The notes: generated from the sequence alone by a model not told the origin. A stretch of DNA of 64,000 nt from Corynebacterium lizhenjunii (GCF_011038655.2 NZ_CP064954.1:2294001-2358000); one strand, 5' to 3'; positions 52,150 through 61,129 are shown, numbered from the stretch's first letter. Made by a program: numbers and translations.

Positions 52150-53334
52150 CTACTCCTGCCCAACCGCCGCGAATGCTTCCCCGCCGGCAATTTGTGCTGC
52201 CGCACCGCCAACCGCCCCAGTCATCGAAAACAAGGCGACGATCTCGGTTCTGTTTTCATCCCGTCCAGCATCGTATTGACTGCCCCACGCAACCACAGTG
52301 CTCGCAGTGAACGCTATCTGGTTCGCGACCAAACACAGCATCATAACGGCCACGAACACAAGGGTATCCCCCGTATGCTGCATTGCAACACCCACGAGCA
52401 TGACGTTTGCCATGCCAAGAAAAGTGGCCAGCACCAGGACTATCCGGCCGGGTAGTCCTGAGAGCGAGAACTGGTAGCGGCGAACCAGGCTTCCCGAGGA
52501 AGCATTGACCGCAATTCCAGCGATAGAGGAAAACGCCAGCAACCAAGCTGCCCAAGCCCCGGCATCACTGACCACATACGGAACCATTGCTGGGCCGATT
52601 CCTACGACACCGAACGTAGTCAAAAGCAGCCACCACCTCCCCCACTCGCGCCGGGACAAAACGTTGAAAAACGGCAACGCACTGCAGCCCGATGAGCGAA
52701 CAGAGTCATAAGTGCGAACTGCACCAGAGGCGGGAACCCCCGCAGTGGATGGCAAAGCAACTGTAAAGACACTACACATGCCGTACGCAGCTACTCCTAC
52801 TACGGCAAGCGCAATGCTGACATTAACCGGCAAGGCTACAAGAACCCCAACCGCCAACGCGCCGAGGAAAACAGCCGACAGAGTTGCGGTGCGAAGCTTG
52901 GACTTAAAGCCTAGGAGCTCGTCCTTGGCCATTAGCGCCGGTGGCAGCGCACCGCGCAACGGCGAGACCAACCTACCGAGGAAAAATATCAACGCTATCG
53001 GGAGCGAAGAGCCGGGGACGCTAAAGTCCCCCACGCCAAGCAGCCCGTGGGCAAAACCAAGATAGACATAGCCGAGTACCTGGAGAGCTTGTATGAGACG
53101 GAGAGTCTTAACAATACTCACTCGATCAGCCAGCCGCGCCAGCAATACAGACGCAAACACCCCGGCCAGAGCGCTAATACCCACAACACGCATAGCCGTA
53201 CTCGCGTCCAGGGCGGGACTATCCCCGATCAGAAATCCAATACTACCCACGAACAGCGATGTCGCAAAAGCATCCACTACGACGATAACCGCTATCAAGG
53301 CGGGGTACCCGACCATAAAGTTTCGAGCAGTCAT
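52150..53334 (-). CDS. MFS transporter of unknown substrate
   Basis: The 394-residue product has twelve predicted helices. FASVLLARLADRVSIVKTLRLIQALQVLGYVY resembles MFS motif A (G-x-x-x-D-R). Later parts include FFLGRLVSPLRGALPPALMAKDEL and the second-half helices up to TGAVGGAAAQIAGGEAF. Codon use is less G+C-rich than around it and it has no dispersed-motif copy, so it may be a later arrival. It ends convergently with putA. The gap 53335-53541 holds its A+T-rich promoter. Confidence 0.8.
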   Translation of the reverse strand: MTARNFMVGYPALIAVIVVVDAFATSLFVGSIGFLIGDSPALDASTAMRVVGISALAGVFASVLLARLADRVSIVKTLRLIQALQVLGYVYLGFAHGLLGVGDFSVPGSSLPIALIFFLGRLVSPLRGALPPALMAKDELLGFKSKLRTATLSAVFLGALAVGVLVALPVNVSIALAVVGVAAYGMCSVFTVALPSTAGVPASGAVRTYDSVRSSGCSALPFFNVLSRREWGRWWLLLTTFGVVGIGPAMVPYVVSDAGAWAAWLLAFSSIAGIAVNASSGSLVRRYQFSLSGLPGRIVLVLATFLGMANVMLVGVAMQHTGDTLVFVAVMMLCLVANQIAFTASTVVAWGSQYDAGRDENRTEIVALFSMTGAVGGAAAQIAGGEAFAAVGQE

Positions 53335-53530
53335 GCCGTATCCTGCGGCTCATCCGTGTGAAGTACTCGGATCCAAATCATAGTTTTATTTACAATATAA
53401 GGTATCGTACATGCCGAAGATCTCACCCACAATTCCCACACCCAACAGACCCGCGCCCCACCCCTTCCACGCCGGAAATCTCAATAAGAAGATCCCGGTG
53501 CGCTAAAGCTGAAGCCGCCGGTTTATGGCA

Positions 53531-53536
53531 TAGTAT
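53531..53536 (+). promoter_or_regulatory. -10 element TAGTAT, leaderless GTG start
   Basis: TAGTAT ends 5 bases before the GTG at 53542, so transcription probably starts at the codon. Confidence 0.45.
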
Positions 53537-53541
53537 TCGAC

Positions 53542-55119
53542 GTGATTTCGAATACGCCTAAAACCGCGAACGCGAACCGCAAAGAAGCGGTAGCGCAAGA
53601 GTCGCGTACCAACTCCGCGGACTTCCAACGCAAGTCCCGCGCCAGCCTCAACCAGCCGATTGTCGCGCAGGATAAGGAAGGCATTGGCTCCGGTGTCGCC
53701 GGCTCCGTCAACCGCGACCACAAGTCCGCCATCCTCGCCCAAGACTCGCGCACCATGGCCACAGTCGCGGCACGCTTCATCCTCATCGTCGTTGCCCTCG
53801 GCATCGCCGGCTACCTGCTGCGCTTCATCTGGACCGGCCTGCTGCCCGTCCTCCTTGCCCTGCTAATGACCACCGCCCTCTACCCCGTCACCGCCTGGAT
53901 CCGCACCCGCCTGCGCTTCCCCGCCGCACTGGCCGCGGTAAGCACCCTGCTGGTGTTCTTCGGCGTCATCGGCGGCATCTTTACCGCCATGGCCCCTACC
54001 GTGCGCCGACAGGGAGCAGAACTGATAAGCCAGGCCGAAGGGGGCATCGCCCAGCTAGGCGGCATGCTGGACCAACTGCCCATCGACATCGAGGGCGACC
54101 AGGTCCAAAACGCCCTGCAGGACCTGACCAATGTGGTTAAGGGCCAGGCCTCCAACATCGCCACCGGCGTGATGACGGGCGTTTCCACCGCGTCGTCCAT
54201 CATCGTGTGCGTGGTCATCATGTTCTTCCTGTCCTTCTTCTTTATCAAGGAAGGCGAACGCTTCCTGCCGTGGCTGCGCAAGTACACCGGCGCGACGGCT
54301 GGCTGGCACATCACCGAGCTGTGCAACCGCATTTGGAAGACCCTGTCCGGCTTCATTCAAGCGCAAGCGGCGGTGGCTATGGTCGACGCCGTGTTTATTG
54401 GTCTAGGCCTGTGGGTGCTGCAGGTGCCGCTGGCGTTTGTGATTGCGGTGATTACTTTCTTTGGCGGCTTCATCCCGATTATCGGTGCGGTGGTTGCCGG
54501 CGCACTGGCCGTGATTATCGCCTTGGTTTCCAAGGGGCTGACTACCGCGCTGCTGGCGTTGCTGGTGGTCATCGCCGTGCAGCAGCTGGAAAGCAACGTG
54601 CTGCAGCCGATATTGCAGTCCAAGGCCATGGGCCTGCACGCCACCGTGGTGCTGCTGTCTGTGACCGTGGGTTCGGCGCTGGCGGGCATTATTGGCGCGT
54701 TCCTGGCTGTGCCGGTGGCGGCGACCATTAGCGTGGTACTGCGCTACGGTGCGCTGACTACGGCCCTGCGCGCCGGCGAAGTGGACCCCTACACCGCGGA
54801 GATTATTACCGGCGCCCCCAAGGCCAGCCGCCGGGACCGCAAGGCTGATAAGGAATCCGACTTTGCCGATGAAGCCGCCCGCACCCTCCGCGAAGGCGCC
54901 ACCGACGTTGCGGAGCTGGACCCCAACTCCCCGCGCGGCAAGATTCGCGAGCTCTACATCGCCATGTCCCCGAAGCACTGGCAGGCCCCTGAGCCTCCTG
55001 CAGAGTCTGCCGATGCCGGGCCTGCCGATGCCGCCGCAGCCGCCGCCGGGCCTGCTGGTGCCGGGTCCGCCGGGCCTGCTGGTGCCGCCGGTGCCGAGGG
55101 ATCCGACGCTGCCCGCTAA
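53542..55119 (+). CDS. AI-2E family permease
   Basis: The 525-residue product is of the AI-2 exporter-like superfamily (UPF0118). A soluble N-terminal part of about 70 residues precedes the helices: ATVAARFILIVVALGIAGYLLRFIWTGLLPVLLALLMTTALYPV, then GVIGGIFTAMAP, SIIVCVVIMFFLSFFFIKEGERFLPWL, VAMVDAVFIGLGLWVL, FFGGFIPIIGAVVAGALAVIIAL and QQLESNVLQPIL. The family includes transporters for AI-2 and ions; the substrate here is unknown. The C-terminal tail (residues 470-525) is Ala-Gly-Pro-rich and carries two motif-like copies (55009, 55023). A variant encodes EGGIAQLGG (54040). Confidence 0.85.
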   Translation: MISNTPKTANANRKEAVAQESRTNSADFQRKSRASLNQPIVAQDKEGIGSGVAGSVNRDHKSAILAQDSRTMATVAARFILIVVALGIAGYLLRFIWTGLLPVLLALLMTTALYPVTAWIRTRLRFPAALAAVSTLLVFFGVIGGIFTAMAPTVRRQGAELISQAEGGIAQLGGMLDQLPIDIEGDQVQNALQDLTNVVKGQASNIATGVMTGVSTASSIIVCVVIMFFLSFFFIKEGERFLPWLRKYTGATAGWHITELCNRIWKTLSGFIQAQAAVAMVDAVFIGLGLWVLQVPLAFVIAVITFFGGFIPIIGAVVAGALAVIIALVSKGLTTALLALLVVIAVQQLESNVLQPILQSKAMGLHATVVLLSVTVGSALAGIIGAFLAVPVAATISVVLRYGALTTALRAGEVDPYTAEIITGAPKASRRDRKADKESDFADEAARTLREGATDVAELDPNSPRGKIRELYIAMSPKHWQAPEPPAESADAGPADAAAAAAGPAGAGSAGPAGAAGAEGSDAAR

Positions 55120-55739
55120 GCGCGGGTGCTCGGGGTGGGGGTGATGAAGCCGGAGCGCACGCAGGCTTCTAGGAGCTCGCGCGCGGCTCGGCTCAAGGCG
55201 CCGTCCCAGGCGCCCACGGAGGACTCATTGGCGGGGTCGGAGACTTGTTTAAGCAGTGTCACCGGCACGTCAAAGCGCTGACATACGGCGGCAATGGCAT
55301 AGCCCTCCATATCGCACAGGCCCCAGTCGCGCGCTAGGCGAGTGCGCGTGGCGGTATCGGAGACAAACATGTCGCCGGTGGCCAGGCTATGCGTGGGGTG
55401 GTCTCCGCTGGTGGGCAACATGATGGTTCGCGGTAGTAGGTAGCGTTCGATGTCGGAGAGCACTTGCAGGTGAAAGTCGTGCTTGGTCACGCGCTCGATT
55501 TCAAAGACACCATCGAGCCCATCGTGTAGGCCCCCAGCCGTGCCCAGGTTAACCACCCGCTGCGGCAGGGTGTTCTGCGCGCGGGCGGTGCTGAGGTATT
55601 CCGTTAGTGTTATAGCCGCCGGCAGCGTGCCGATGCCTGTTATTAGCCGCCTGGCCCCCTCCGGCAGGCCGGCGACCTCGGCGTCTACGGCGGCGACGAA
55701 TAGGATGTCCGGGTCTGCTTGGTAGCTGGGTATGCTCAC
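55116..55739 (-). CDS. MTA/SAH-type nucleosidase
   Basis: The 207-residue product is of the nucleoside phosphorylase/hydrolase fold: ILFVAAVDAEVAGLPEG at the start, LITGIGTLPAAITLTEYL, RVVNLGTAGGLHDGL, LATGDMFVSDTATRT, LCDMEGYAIAAVCQRFDVPVTLLKQVSDPANE, with the Met-Glu and Ser-Asp residues that bind ribose and purine in methylthioadenosine nucleosidases. It may recycle methylthioadenosine or S-adenosylhomocysteine. GTG at 55739 is preceded by AAAGGAG. Its end overlaps the end of the permease by 4 bases. Confidence 0.85.
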   Translation of the reverse strand: MSIPSYQADPDILFVAAVDAEVAGLPEGARRLITGIGTLPAAITLTEYLSTARAQNTLPQRVVNLGTAGGLHDGLDGVFEIERVTKHDFHLQVLSDIERYLLPRTIMLPTSGDHPTHSLATGDMFVSDTATRTRLARDWGLCDMEGYAIAAVCQRFDVPVTLLKQVSDPANESSVGAWDGALSRAARELLEACVRSGFITPTPSTRA

Positions 55740-55977
55740 GTGCGGCTCCTTTGCTGTGGTGTGTATGGGTGCATTATAGGGCTGCCATAGGACATGCCCC
55801 AGCTTGCCGATGCCGCCACCCCTCCCGGTTTCCAAGCCCTGCCGCCTAGCTAAGCCCCGCCGCGCGGTTCAGTTCCTGCCCTGCCAGTTCCTGCCCTGTC
55901 AGTTCCTGCGCTGTCAAAAAGGGTGCGCCACAATAGTAGTGCGGGGCCCACACTGTCAAGGGTGCAGATTCTTTGCC
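55740..55977. repeat. gap with a motif copy and a 15-bp triple repeat
   Basis: No gene is seen. AGCTTGCCGATGCCGCC (55801-55817) is a one-mismatch motif copy. CAGTTCCTGCCCTGC and two near-identical 15-base units follow at 55870-55914. Confidence 0.6.
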
Positions 55978-56024
55978 TGTGGATAACTCCCAAAATCCGT
56001 CCCAAACTCTCGAAGTTATCCACA
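55978..56024. promoter_or_regulatory. two DnaA-box-like sites upstream of DUF222-HNH gene 2
   Basis: TGTGGATAA (55978-55986) and TTATCCACA (56016-56024) face each other 38 bases apart. They begin 110 and 72 bases before the ATG. Confidence 0.6.
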
Positions 56025-56050
56025 GATTTGGCCAATTCCAGAAAAACCTC

Positions 56051-56079
56051 TTGAAAGCCTTACGCAACCCACCTAGCGT
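56051..56079 (+). promoter_or_regulatory. promoter of DUF222-HNH gene 2, leaderless
   Basis: TTGAAA, 17 bases, TAGCGT, then 8 bases to the ATG. The same -10 as gene 1. Confidence 0.6.
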
Positions 56080-56087
56080 CTGAGGGT

Positions 56088-57164
56088 ATGAACAGCAATA
56101 CAACCATTGACGCCTTCCTTGCAGGCCTAGGCCCTGCCATGGACTACCTCAGACTCGCAGCCGGGCTTAGCGCTGCCGAGCTAGAGGCACGCGGGGTATC
56201 ACCTAAGACGGCTGCCGACATAGAACGCCTTTGCACGATGTATTTCGGGCAAACCACTTTTACCCGCCGGCAACGCCGGGCCATAGCCGGAGCACTCGCC
56301 CACGGCCACGGACTAGCCGAATTAGTACTCATTGAAGACGAAGTCGCCAAAGTCGCCGCCAAACTAGGCCAAGCTAAGCGCTGGGAGCTGCGCGAAAAAC
56401 TTTGCCGCACCCCTTCCAGTGAGATTGAATCCGCCTCACGGACAATCCGCAGGCCCTGGCGCACTAAGCCAAAACCACCAGACGACAAGATCACCATTAG
56501 GCGCCACGCTAATGGCAAAGCCACCGTCTCGCTTACCGGCCCGGATGCACAAGTCACCGAGTTTGCTGCCTGCCTCAACCCAGAAGACCCTGCAGGCAGC
56601 CTGCGCGAAGTATTGGACGGCAACGCCGCAATCCCGCGGATACTGTACCTGCCGCTGATTACCTTCCGCGTGGAGGACTACTGTGAGCTGCTCGGCCGGC
56701 TCAAAGCGGCCGGGGATAACCCCACCGATGCCGATATTGTGGTGCGCGCCAGCAACGGAGTGCGGCTTACCGGCGCAGACCTAGCCGAGCGGTTGATTAC
56801 TGACCGGGGGCTTATTGCTGCGGTAAGCCGGGAGCACGGGCCAGTGGACTTATACCGCTTCCAACGCTTTGCTAGTGCCAAGCAGCGTGCGATGTTAGCT
56901 GCCGAAAGCCCGGAGTGCTCCTGGTTAGGATGCACGGTGCCTTTTGATAAGTGCCAGATCCACCACCTGCACGCTTGGGCAGATGGCGGGGACACCAACG
57001 TGTCTAACATGACCCCGCTGTGCCCGCATCACAACGGAGCTAATGAGGACAATCCGCCCGGTGGTATCCCGCAGCACCGCGGGCGCATGGACCGCCTAGG
57101 TGGCCAGATTGCTTGGCTGCCACCCGGCGGCGGAGACCCGGTATTTACCAGCCCCACCACCTAA
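56088..57164 (+). CDS. DUF222/HNH endonuclease-domain protein (paralogue 2)
   Basis: The 358-residue paralogue of the 23-kb protein shows the same order: FLAGLGPAMDYLRLAAGLSAAELEARGVSP, TFTRRQRRAIAGALAHGHGLAELVLIEDEVAKV, then ADIVVRASNGVRLTGADLAERLITDRGLIAAVSREHGPVDLYRFQRF, and the HNH domain CSWLGCTVPFDKCQIHHLHAWADGGDTNVSNMTPLCPHHN. It lacks the Ala-Gly-rich insertion of paralogue 1. Both keep all HNH metal and catalytic residues, so both look active. The shared upstream design points to common control. Confidence 0.85.
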   Translation: MNSNTTIDAFLAGLGPAMDYLRLAAGLSAAELEARGVSPKTAADIERLCTMYFGQTTFTRRQRRAIAGALAHGHGLAELVLIEDEVAKVAAKLGQAKRWELREKLCRTPSSEIESASRTIRRPWRTKPKPPDDKITIRRHANGKATVSLTGPDAQVTEFAACLNPEDPAGSLREVLDGNAAIPRILYLPLITFRVEDYCELLGRLKAAGDNPTDADIVVRASNGVRLTGADLAERLITDRGLIAAVSREHGPVDLYRFQRFASAKQRAMLAAESPECSWLGCTVPFDKCQIHHLHAWADGGDTNVSNMTPLCPHHNGANEDNPPGGIPQHRGRMDRLGGQIAWLPPGGGDPVFTSPTT

Positions 57165-57292
57165 GTCCCCAGCACGGCACTGGTCGGCAGCAGCACCCGG
57201 GCCAGGCAGGCCACACAAGCCACCGGCAGACTGCGCGTCAGCGAAGCACGCCCACCAGACGCGAGCGGCACCGGCAAATGCTGCAAACAAAT

Positions 57293-57332
57293 AGCCCCAC
57301 GGCGCCCACAAAAAGGGCAGGCCGTAGGGGCT
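57293..57332 (-). terminator. terminator of cysHDN
   Basis: AGCCCCACGGC pairs with GCCGTAGGGGCT (one bulge) with an inner GCCC/GGGC stem. On the minus strand ATTTGTTTG follows. It is about 55 bases after the cysN stop. Confidence 0.7.
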
Positions 57333-57386
57333 AGAGGCGCGGGGTAGGTGCAACCAAAGCCGCGACGCGGCGCGCGGGCGGAGGAA

Positions 57387-58667
57387 TTAGCGCAGGCGCT
57401 GGCCCACAAAGCCCGCCGCCAGGGTGTTGCCCGTGCCCGGATCGATGAGCAAGAAATTACCCACCGCGCCGCGGGCGGCGTAGTCCTCGACGGGAAGTTC
57501 CAGCTGGGTTTGGATAGTCACGTGGGCGATCTCATTGAGCGTGGCCTTCTCCGGCGCCAGCGTATCCGCCACGCCGTCCAAGTCGAGGATGCGGTCCACG
57601 CTAGTAATACGCGCCTTGACCTGCGCGGAACCATAGCGCAGCGTCAACACCGCGCCCGGGACCAAGTCCTTTTCCGTAAGTACTACCGCAGTGGCGGCGA
57701 ACTCGCGGCTTTCGGCCGGGCGGTCGCTACCGGCAATCAGGTCGCCGCGCGCCAAGTCAATGTCATCTGCCAAGCGCAAGACGATGGAGTCACCGACGGT
57801 AGCGGGGGCATCGGCAAGCTCACCATCAGAGGTATCAATGTGCTCCACGGTGGAGGTGCGCCCGCCGGGCAAGGTGACGGTATCGCCCACCGCCACCCGG
57901 CCGGCCTTCACGCGGCCGGCGTACCCGCGATAGTCAGAGGCGTGCTCGCGGATAACGTACTGCACCGGGAAACGGAAGTCCAGGTCCTCCGCGCGGCCGC
58001 CGCTCACCGGCGTGGTTTCCAGGACCTCCAGTACCGTGGGGCCGGTGTACCACTCCATATTGGTGGAACGCTCCACCACGTTATCGCCCTTGAGCGCGGA
58101 GATGGGCACCACCGTGGTATCAGTGATCTCCAGGCGGGTGGCAATACGCTGGAACTCCGCCTCAATCTCGCGGAAGACCGACTCCTGGTAATTGACCAGG
58201 TCAATCTTGTTTACCGCCAAAATCACGTGGCGCACGCCCAGCAGTGCCGCAACGTTCAAGTGCCGGCGGGTTTGCTCGACAACGCCGTGGCGGGCATCGA
58301 TAAGCAGCACCACCACCTGGGAGGTAGACATGCCTGTCACGGTGTTGCGGGTGTACTGGACGTGGCCGGGAGTATCAGCAAGAATGAACGTGCGCTTGTC
58401 AGTGGCGAAGTAGCGGTACGCAACGTCGATGGTGATTCCCTGCTCGCGCTCCGCGCGCAAGCCATCCACCAGCAGCGACAAGTCCATGCCGTCGAAACCG
58501 CGGTCCGTCGAGGAACGCTCCATCGACTCCACCTGGTCCGCCAGCACCGACTTGGTGTCGTAGAGCAGGCGGCCCACGAAGGTGGACTTGCCGTCATCAA
58601 CAGAGCCCGCCGTGCACAGGCGGAGAGTCTCGCGCTCCTTCAAGGCGCCAATGTGTGCGGTAGTCAT
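57387..58667 (-). CDS. cysN: sulfate adenylyltransferase subunit 1 (GTPase)
   Basis: CysN is the GTPase that drives ATP sulfurylase (CysDN), making APS from sulfate. The 426-residue product has GSVDDGKSTFVGRLLYD (G1), DTPGHVQYTRN (G3) and VNKIDLV (G4), then the elongation-factor-like beta barrels. It lacks a fused CysC (APS kinase) domain. Its ATG overlaps the cysD stop (ATGA). A motif copy at 57804 encodes ELADAPATVGDS between the two barrel strands. Confidence 0.95.
   Translation of the reverse strand: MTTAHIGALKERETLRLCTAGSVDDGKSTFVGRLLYDTKSVLADQVESMERSSTDRGFDGMDLSLLVDGLRAEREQGITIDVAYRYFATDKRTFILADTPGHVQYTRNTVTGMSTSQVVVLLIDARHGVVEQTRRHLNVAALLGVRHVILAVNKIDLVNYQESVFREIEAEFQRIATRLEITDTTVVPISALKGDNVVERSTNMEWYTGPTVLEVLETTPVSGGRAEDLDFRFPVQYVIREHASDYRGYAGRVKAGRVAVGDTVTLPGGRTSTVEHIDTSDGELADAPATVGDSIVLRLADDIDLARGDLIAGSDRPAESREFAATAVVLTEKDLVPGAVLTLRYGSAQVKARITSVDRILDLDGVADTLAPEKATLNEIAHVTIQTQLELPVEDYAARGAVGNFLLIDPGTGNTLAAGFVGQRLR
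57804..57816 (+). repeat. dispersed motif, copy in cysN
   Basis: GGGGGCATCGGCAAGCT in full; read LADAP on the coding strand. Confidence 0.85.
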
Positions 58668-59563
58668 CAGAAGTAGCCTTCCTTCTTGCGGTCTTCCATG
58701 GCGGACTCAGAGAGCTTGTCATCAGCGCGGGTAGCGCCACGCTCCGACAAGGTGGAGATAGAGATTTCCGCGAGGACCTCATCCGGGGTGCGCGCGGTGG
58801 ACTCCACGGCGCCGGTGCAGCTCATATCGCCCACCGTGCGGTAGCGCACCGTCTTGACCTCCAGCTCTTCATCCTCGCGGGGCCCGCCCCACTGCCCCGC
58901 GGCCAGCCACATGCCGCCGCGGTTGAACACCTCGCGCTGGTGCGAATAGTAAATGGAAGGAAGCTCCAGCTTGCGCGCGCCGATGTATTCCCAAATATCG
59001 GATTCCGTCCAGTTGGAGATGGGGAACACGCGCACGTTCTCGCCGGCCATCTTGTTGCCGTTGTAGAGATCCCACAGCTCCGGGCGCTGGCGGCGCGGGT
59101 CCCAGCCGCCAAAGGAGTCGCGGATGGAGAAGATGCGCTCCTTGGCGCGGGCGCGCTCCTCGTCGCGGCGGGCGCCGCCGAGTACTGCGTCATAACCGCG
59201 CTCGGCGATGGTCTCTACCAGCGGCACGGACTGCAGCGGGTTGCGGGTGCCATCGGGGCGTTCTTGTAGCGCGCCGCGGTCGATCCAGTCCTGGACGTGG
59301 GCCACGTGCAGGCGGGCGCCGGAGTTACGCACCAGGCGGTCGCGGAATTCGATTACCTCCGGGAAGTTGTGCCCGGTATCAACGTGGATGAGTTCAAAAG
59401 GCACGGTGGCCGGGGCGAACGCCCGCCGGGCCAGCTCGAAGACGACAACGGAGTCCTTGCCGCCGGAAAACAGTAGGCCTACCTTATCGAATTGGCCGGC
59501 TACTTCGCGCAGAATGTGAATGGACTCATTTTCTAAGTCCTTCAGGTGTGGGGAGAAAGTCAT
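58667..59563 (-). CDS. cysD: sulfate adenylyltransferase subunit 2
   Basis: CysD carries the adenylyl transfer site of ATP sulfurylase. The 298-residue product has the PP-loop VGLLFSGGKDSVVVFELARRAF, IHVDTGHNFPEVIEFRDR, GGARRDEERARAKERIFS and FPISNWTESDIWEYI, with the C-terminal end ATRADDKLSESAMEDRKKEGYF typical of CysD. It overlaps cysN by one codon region. The gap to cysH is 82 bases. Confidence 0.96.
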   Translation of the reverse strand: MTFSPHLKDLENESIHILREVAGQFDKVGLLFSGGKDSVVVFELARRAFAPATVPFELIHVDTGHNFPEVIEFRDRLVRNSGARLHVAHVQDWIDRGALQERPDGTRNPLQSVPLVETIAERGYDAVLGGARRDEERARAKERIFSIRDSFGGWDPRRQRPELWDLYNGNKMAGENVRVFPISNWTESDIWEYIGARKLELPSIYYSHQREVFNRGGMWLAAGQWGGPREDEELEVKTVRYRTVGDMSCTGAVESTARTPDEVLAEISISTLSERGATRADDKLSESAMEDRKKEGYF

Positions 59564-59645
59564 GGTGTGTGTGGTGTCCTATTCGGGTGGTTACCTCTAC
59601 AGGTGGCTGCCAGCGTACAAGTGGCTGCCAGCGCGGGCGGGCCGC

Positions 59646-60431
59646 CTATTCGTGTAGTCCGCACTCGGTTTTGCCGTCGGCAAAAACGCGGCCGGCGCGG
59701 GCGTCTTCTCCATCGCCCACTGGGAAAGTCAGTGGGGCGCAGCCGATAGAGCGGTAGCCCTGCAGGGTCAGGGGGTGAATAATCAGATCATGTTCCGCAA
59801 TGTAGCGGTCTGTCTGGTCTAAGTCCCAGGTGATCAGCGGAGAAATCTTCAGCCGACCAGTGCGGTCCAGGCTTAGCGCCGGTGCGGTGGCGCGGTGGGC
59901 GGAGTCCGCCCTGCGCAGGCCGGTGACCCAACCGACGTAAGGGTCCATAGCCATATTCAGCGGTTCGACCTTGCGCATGCGGTTATACGCGGCGGTGTCA
60001 GTGGCATAAAGCCGCGGGCCATAGACCTGGTCTTGTTCTTCGGGGCTAAGCAGCGGCAGGACGCGCACCAGGGACAGGTCTGGGTAGCGAGCGGCGACGG
60101 CATCGGCAGTCTCGAGCGTTTCTGGAAAGTGGAAGCCCGTGTCAATAAACAGCAGGTCAGCGTCTAGTCCCGCGCGGTGGGACAGCTCCGCCAGCACGGT
60201 GTTTTCCATGGACATGGTCACGGCCAGACGGCCGGGCGCGTGCTCGGCGGCCCAGGCGATGATGTCCTCGGCGCTGGCGTCATAAAGGCGCTGCGCCCAG
60301 TCCTCGACCAGCTGGGCGTTGCGCGCAGCGGTCTCCGCCGGCAGCGGCGCGGTGTCCCGGGTGCCCTCCGGGCTTATGGCCGGGTCGCGGTAGTGCTTGC
60401 CAGCGCCAAGCAGATTCAGTGGTTCCGTCAT
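59646..60431 (-). CDS. cysH: CysH-type (P)APS reductase without iron-sulfur ligands
   Basis: CysH reduces APS or PAPS to sulfite. The 261-residue product has VTMSMENTVLAELSHRAGLDADLLFIDTGFHFPETLETAD, the MRKVEPLNMAMDPYVGWVTGLRRADSAHRA block and the catalytic C-terminal ECGLHE. APS reductases of actinobacteria usually carry CC before LRKVEPL and CxxC in GCAPC; here these read YNRMRKVEPL and GCAPLT, so the [4Fe-4S] ligands are absent. No APS kinase is visible nearby to make PAPS. It heads the cysHDN unit, divergent from the Fpr-like gene across a McbR site. Confidence 0.9.
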   Translation of the reverse strand: MTEPLNLLGAGKHYRDPAISPEGTRDTAPLPAETAARNAQLVEDWAQRLYDASAEDIIAWAAEHAPGRLAVTMSMENTVLAELSHRAGLDADLLFIDTGFHFPETLETADAVAARYPDLSLVRVLPLLSPEEQDQVYGPRLYATDTAAYNRMRKVEPLNMAMDPYVGWVTGLRRADSAHRATAPALSLDRTGRLKISPLITWDLDQTDRYIAEHDLIIHPLTLQGYRSIGCAPLTFPVGDGEDARAGRVFADGKTECGLHE

Positions 60432-60563
60432 ACCTTAACACTCTAGGGTCACCGGCCCGGGAGTCCCGCAGCGCTGGCAGACGCGCGCGGGCTTTAGGGG
60501 GCGCACGCTCGAAATCTAGCGTGAATATAAATTGCCACGAACGGAATGAGCGGTCTATATTTT

Positions 60564-60579
60564 TAGACAAGCTAGTCTA
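60564..60579. promoter_or_regulatory. McbR-type operator
   Basis: TAGAC-N6-GTCTA, exactly the binding pattern of the methionine/cysteine repressor McbR of C. glutamicum, in the divergent cysH / Fpr-like promoter gap. It implies repression when sulfur amino acids are ample. Confidence 0.8.
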
Positions 60580-60605
60580 CAAATTCCGGACGAAGGAGGT
60601 CCTCC

Positions 60606-61064
60606 ATGCGTAATCCGCAGCGCATAGCCATCATCGGCGAAGGTCCCGCGGCGTTGTCTGCCGCTGAGAATCTACTCCGCGCCGGCATGTGCGTAGACCT
60701 CATCTCCGCCCGGACTGCACCGTTCGGTCTACTTCGCCGTTTTGCGGGGCTGTCTGGGGTGCTCGCGGAGGCCGTGGCGGGGGCAGCGGACGGTCCTGCC
60801 CACTGCGCCGCAGGCATGGTCCCCCGCCTGCGCCTGATTGGCAACGTCCGCGTGGGCTCCGGCCCGGACGCAGACATCACCCACCGCGAGCTGCACCAGC
60901 TGGCCAGCCGCGGCGACCGCGAGCTCATCATCCTCGAGCTCAAGGCCCGCGGCGTTGCTGTGACCACCTGGGAGGGCCTGTGCGCCCCCGCACAGCTTGC
61001 CGATGCCCCCGAAGACTGGGCAACCGTCATCTCCCGCGCCCAGCTGGCACCGGTGTGCTTCTAA
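60606..61064 (+). CDS. truncated ferredoxin-NADP reductase-like flavoprotein (Fpr-like), 152 aa
   Basis: The product matches only parts of FprA/Fpr2-type reductases: RIAIIGEGPAALSAAENLLRAGMCVDLISARTAPFGLLR is the FAD dinucleotide fold with the APFG loop, and RLRLIGNVRVG plus DITHRELHQL resemble the middle. The bulk of the FAD and NADP domains, about two thirds of the usual 450 residues, is missing. AAGGAGG precedes the ATG, and the frame is intact, so it may be expressed as a small protein. In C. glutamicum a full fpr2 heads the sulfate-reduction cluster with cysI; here neither cysI nor a full fpr2 is seen. A motif copy encodes LADAP (60998). Confidence 0.65.
   Translation: MRNPQRIAIIGEGPAALSAAENLLRAGMCVDLISARTAPFGLLRRFAGLSGVLAEAVAGAADGPAHCAAGMVPRLRLIGNVRVGSGPDADITHRELHQLASRGDRELIILELKARGVAVTTWEGLCAPAQLADAPEDWATVISRAQLAPVCF
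60998..61010 (-). repeat. dispersed motif, copy in the Fpr-like gene
   Basis: AGCTTGCCGATGCCCCC in full, read QLADAPED near the C terminus. Confidence 0.85.
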
Positions 61065-61129
61065 ACGCCACGAGCGCAGCACAGGCAGGCAGGTTTACCT
61101 AAGTCGCGGGGTGGCGACGTGCGAGCTAA

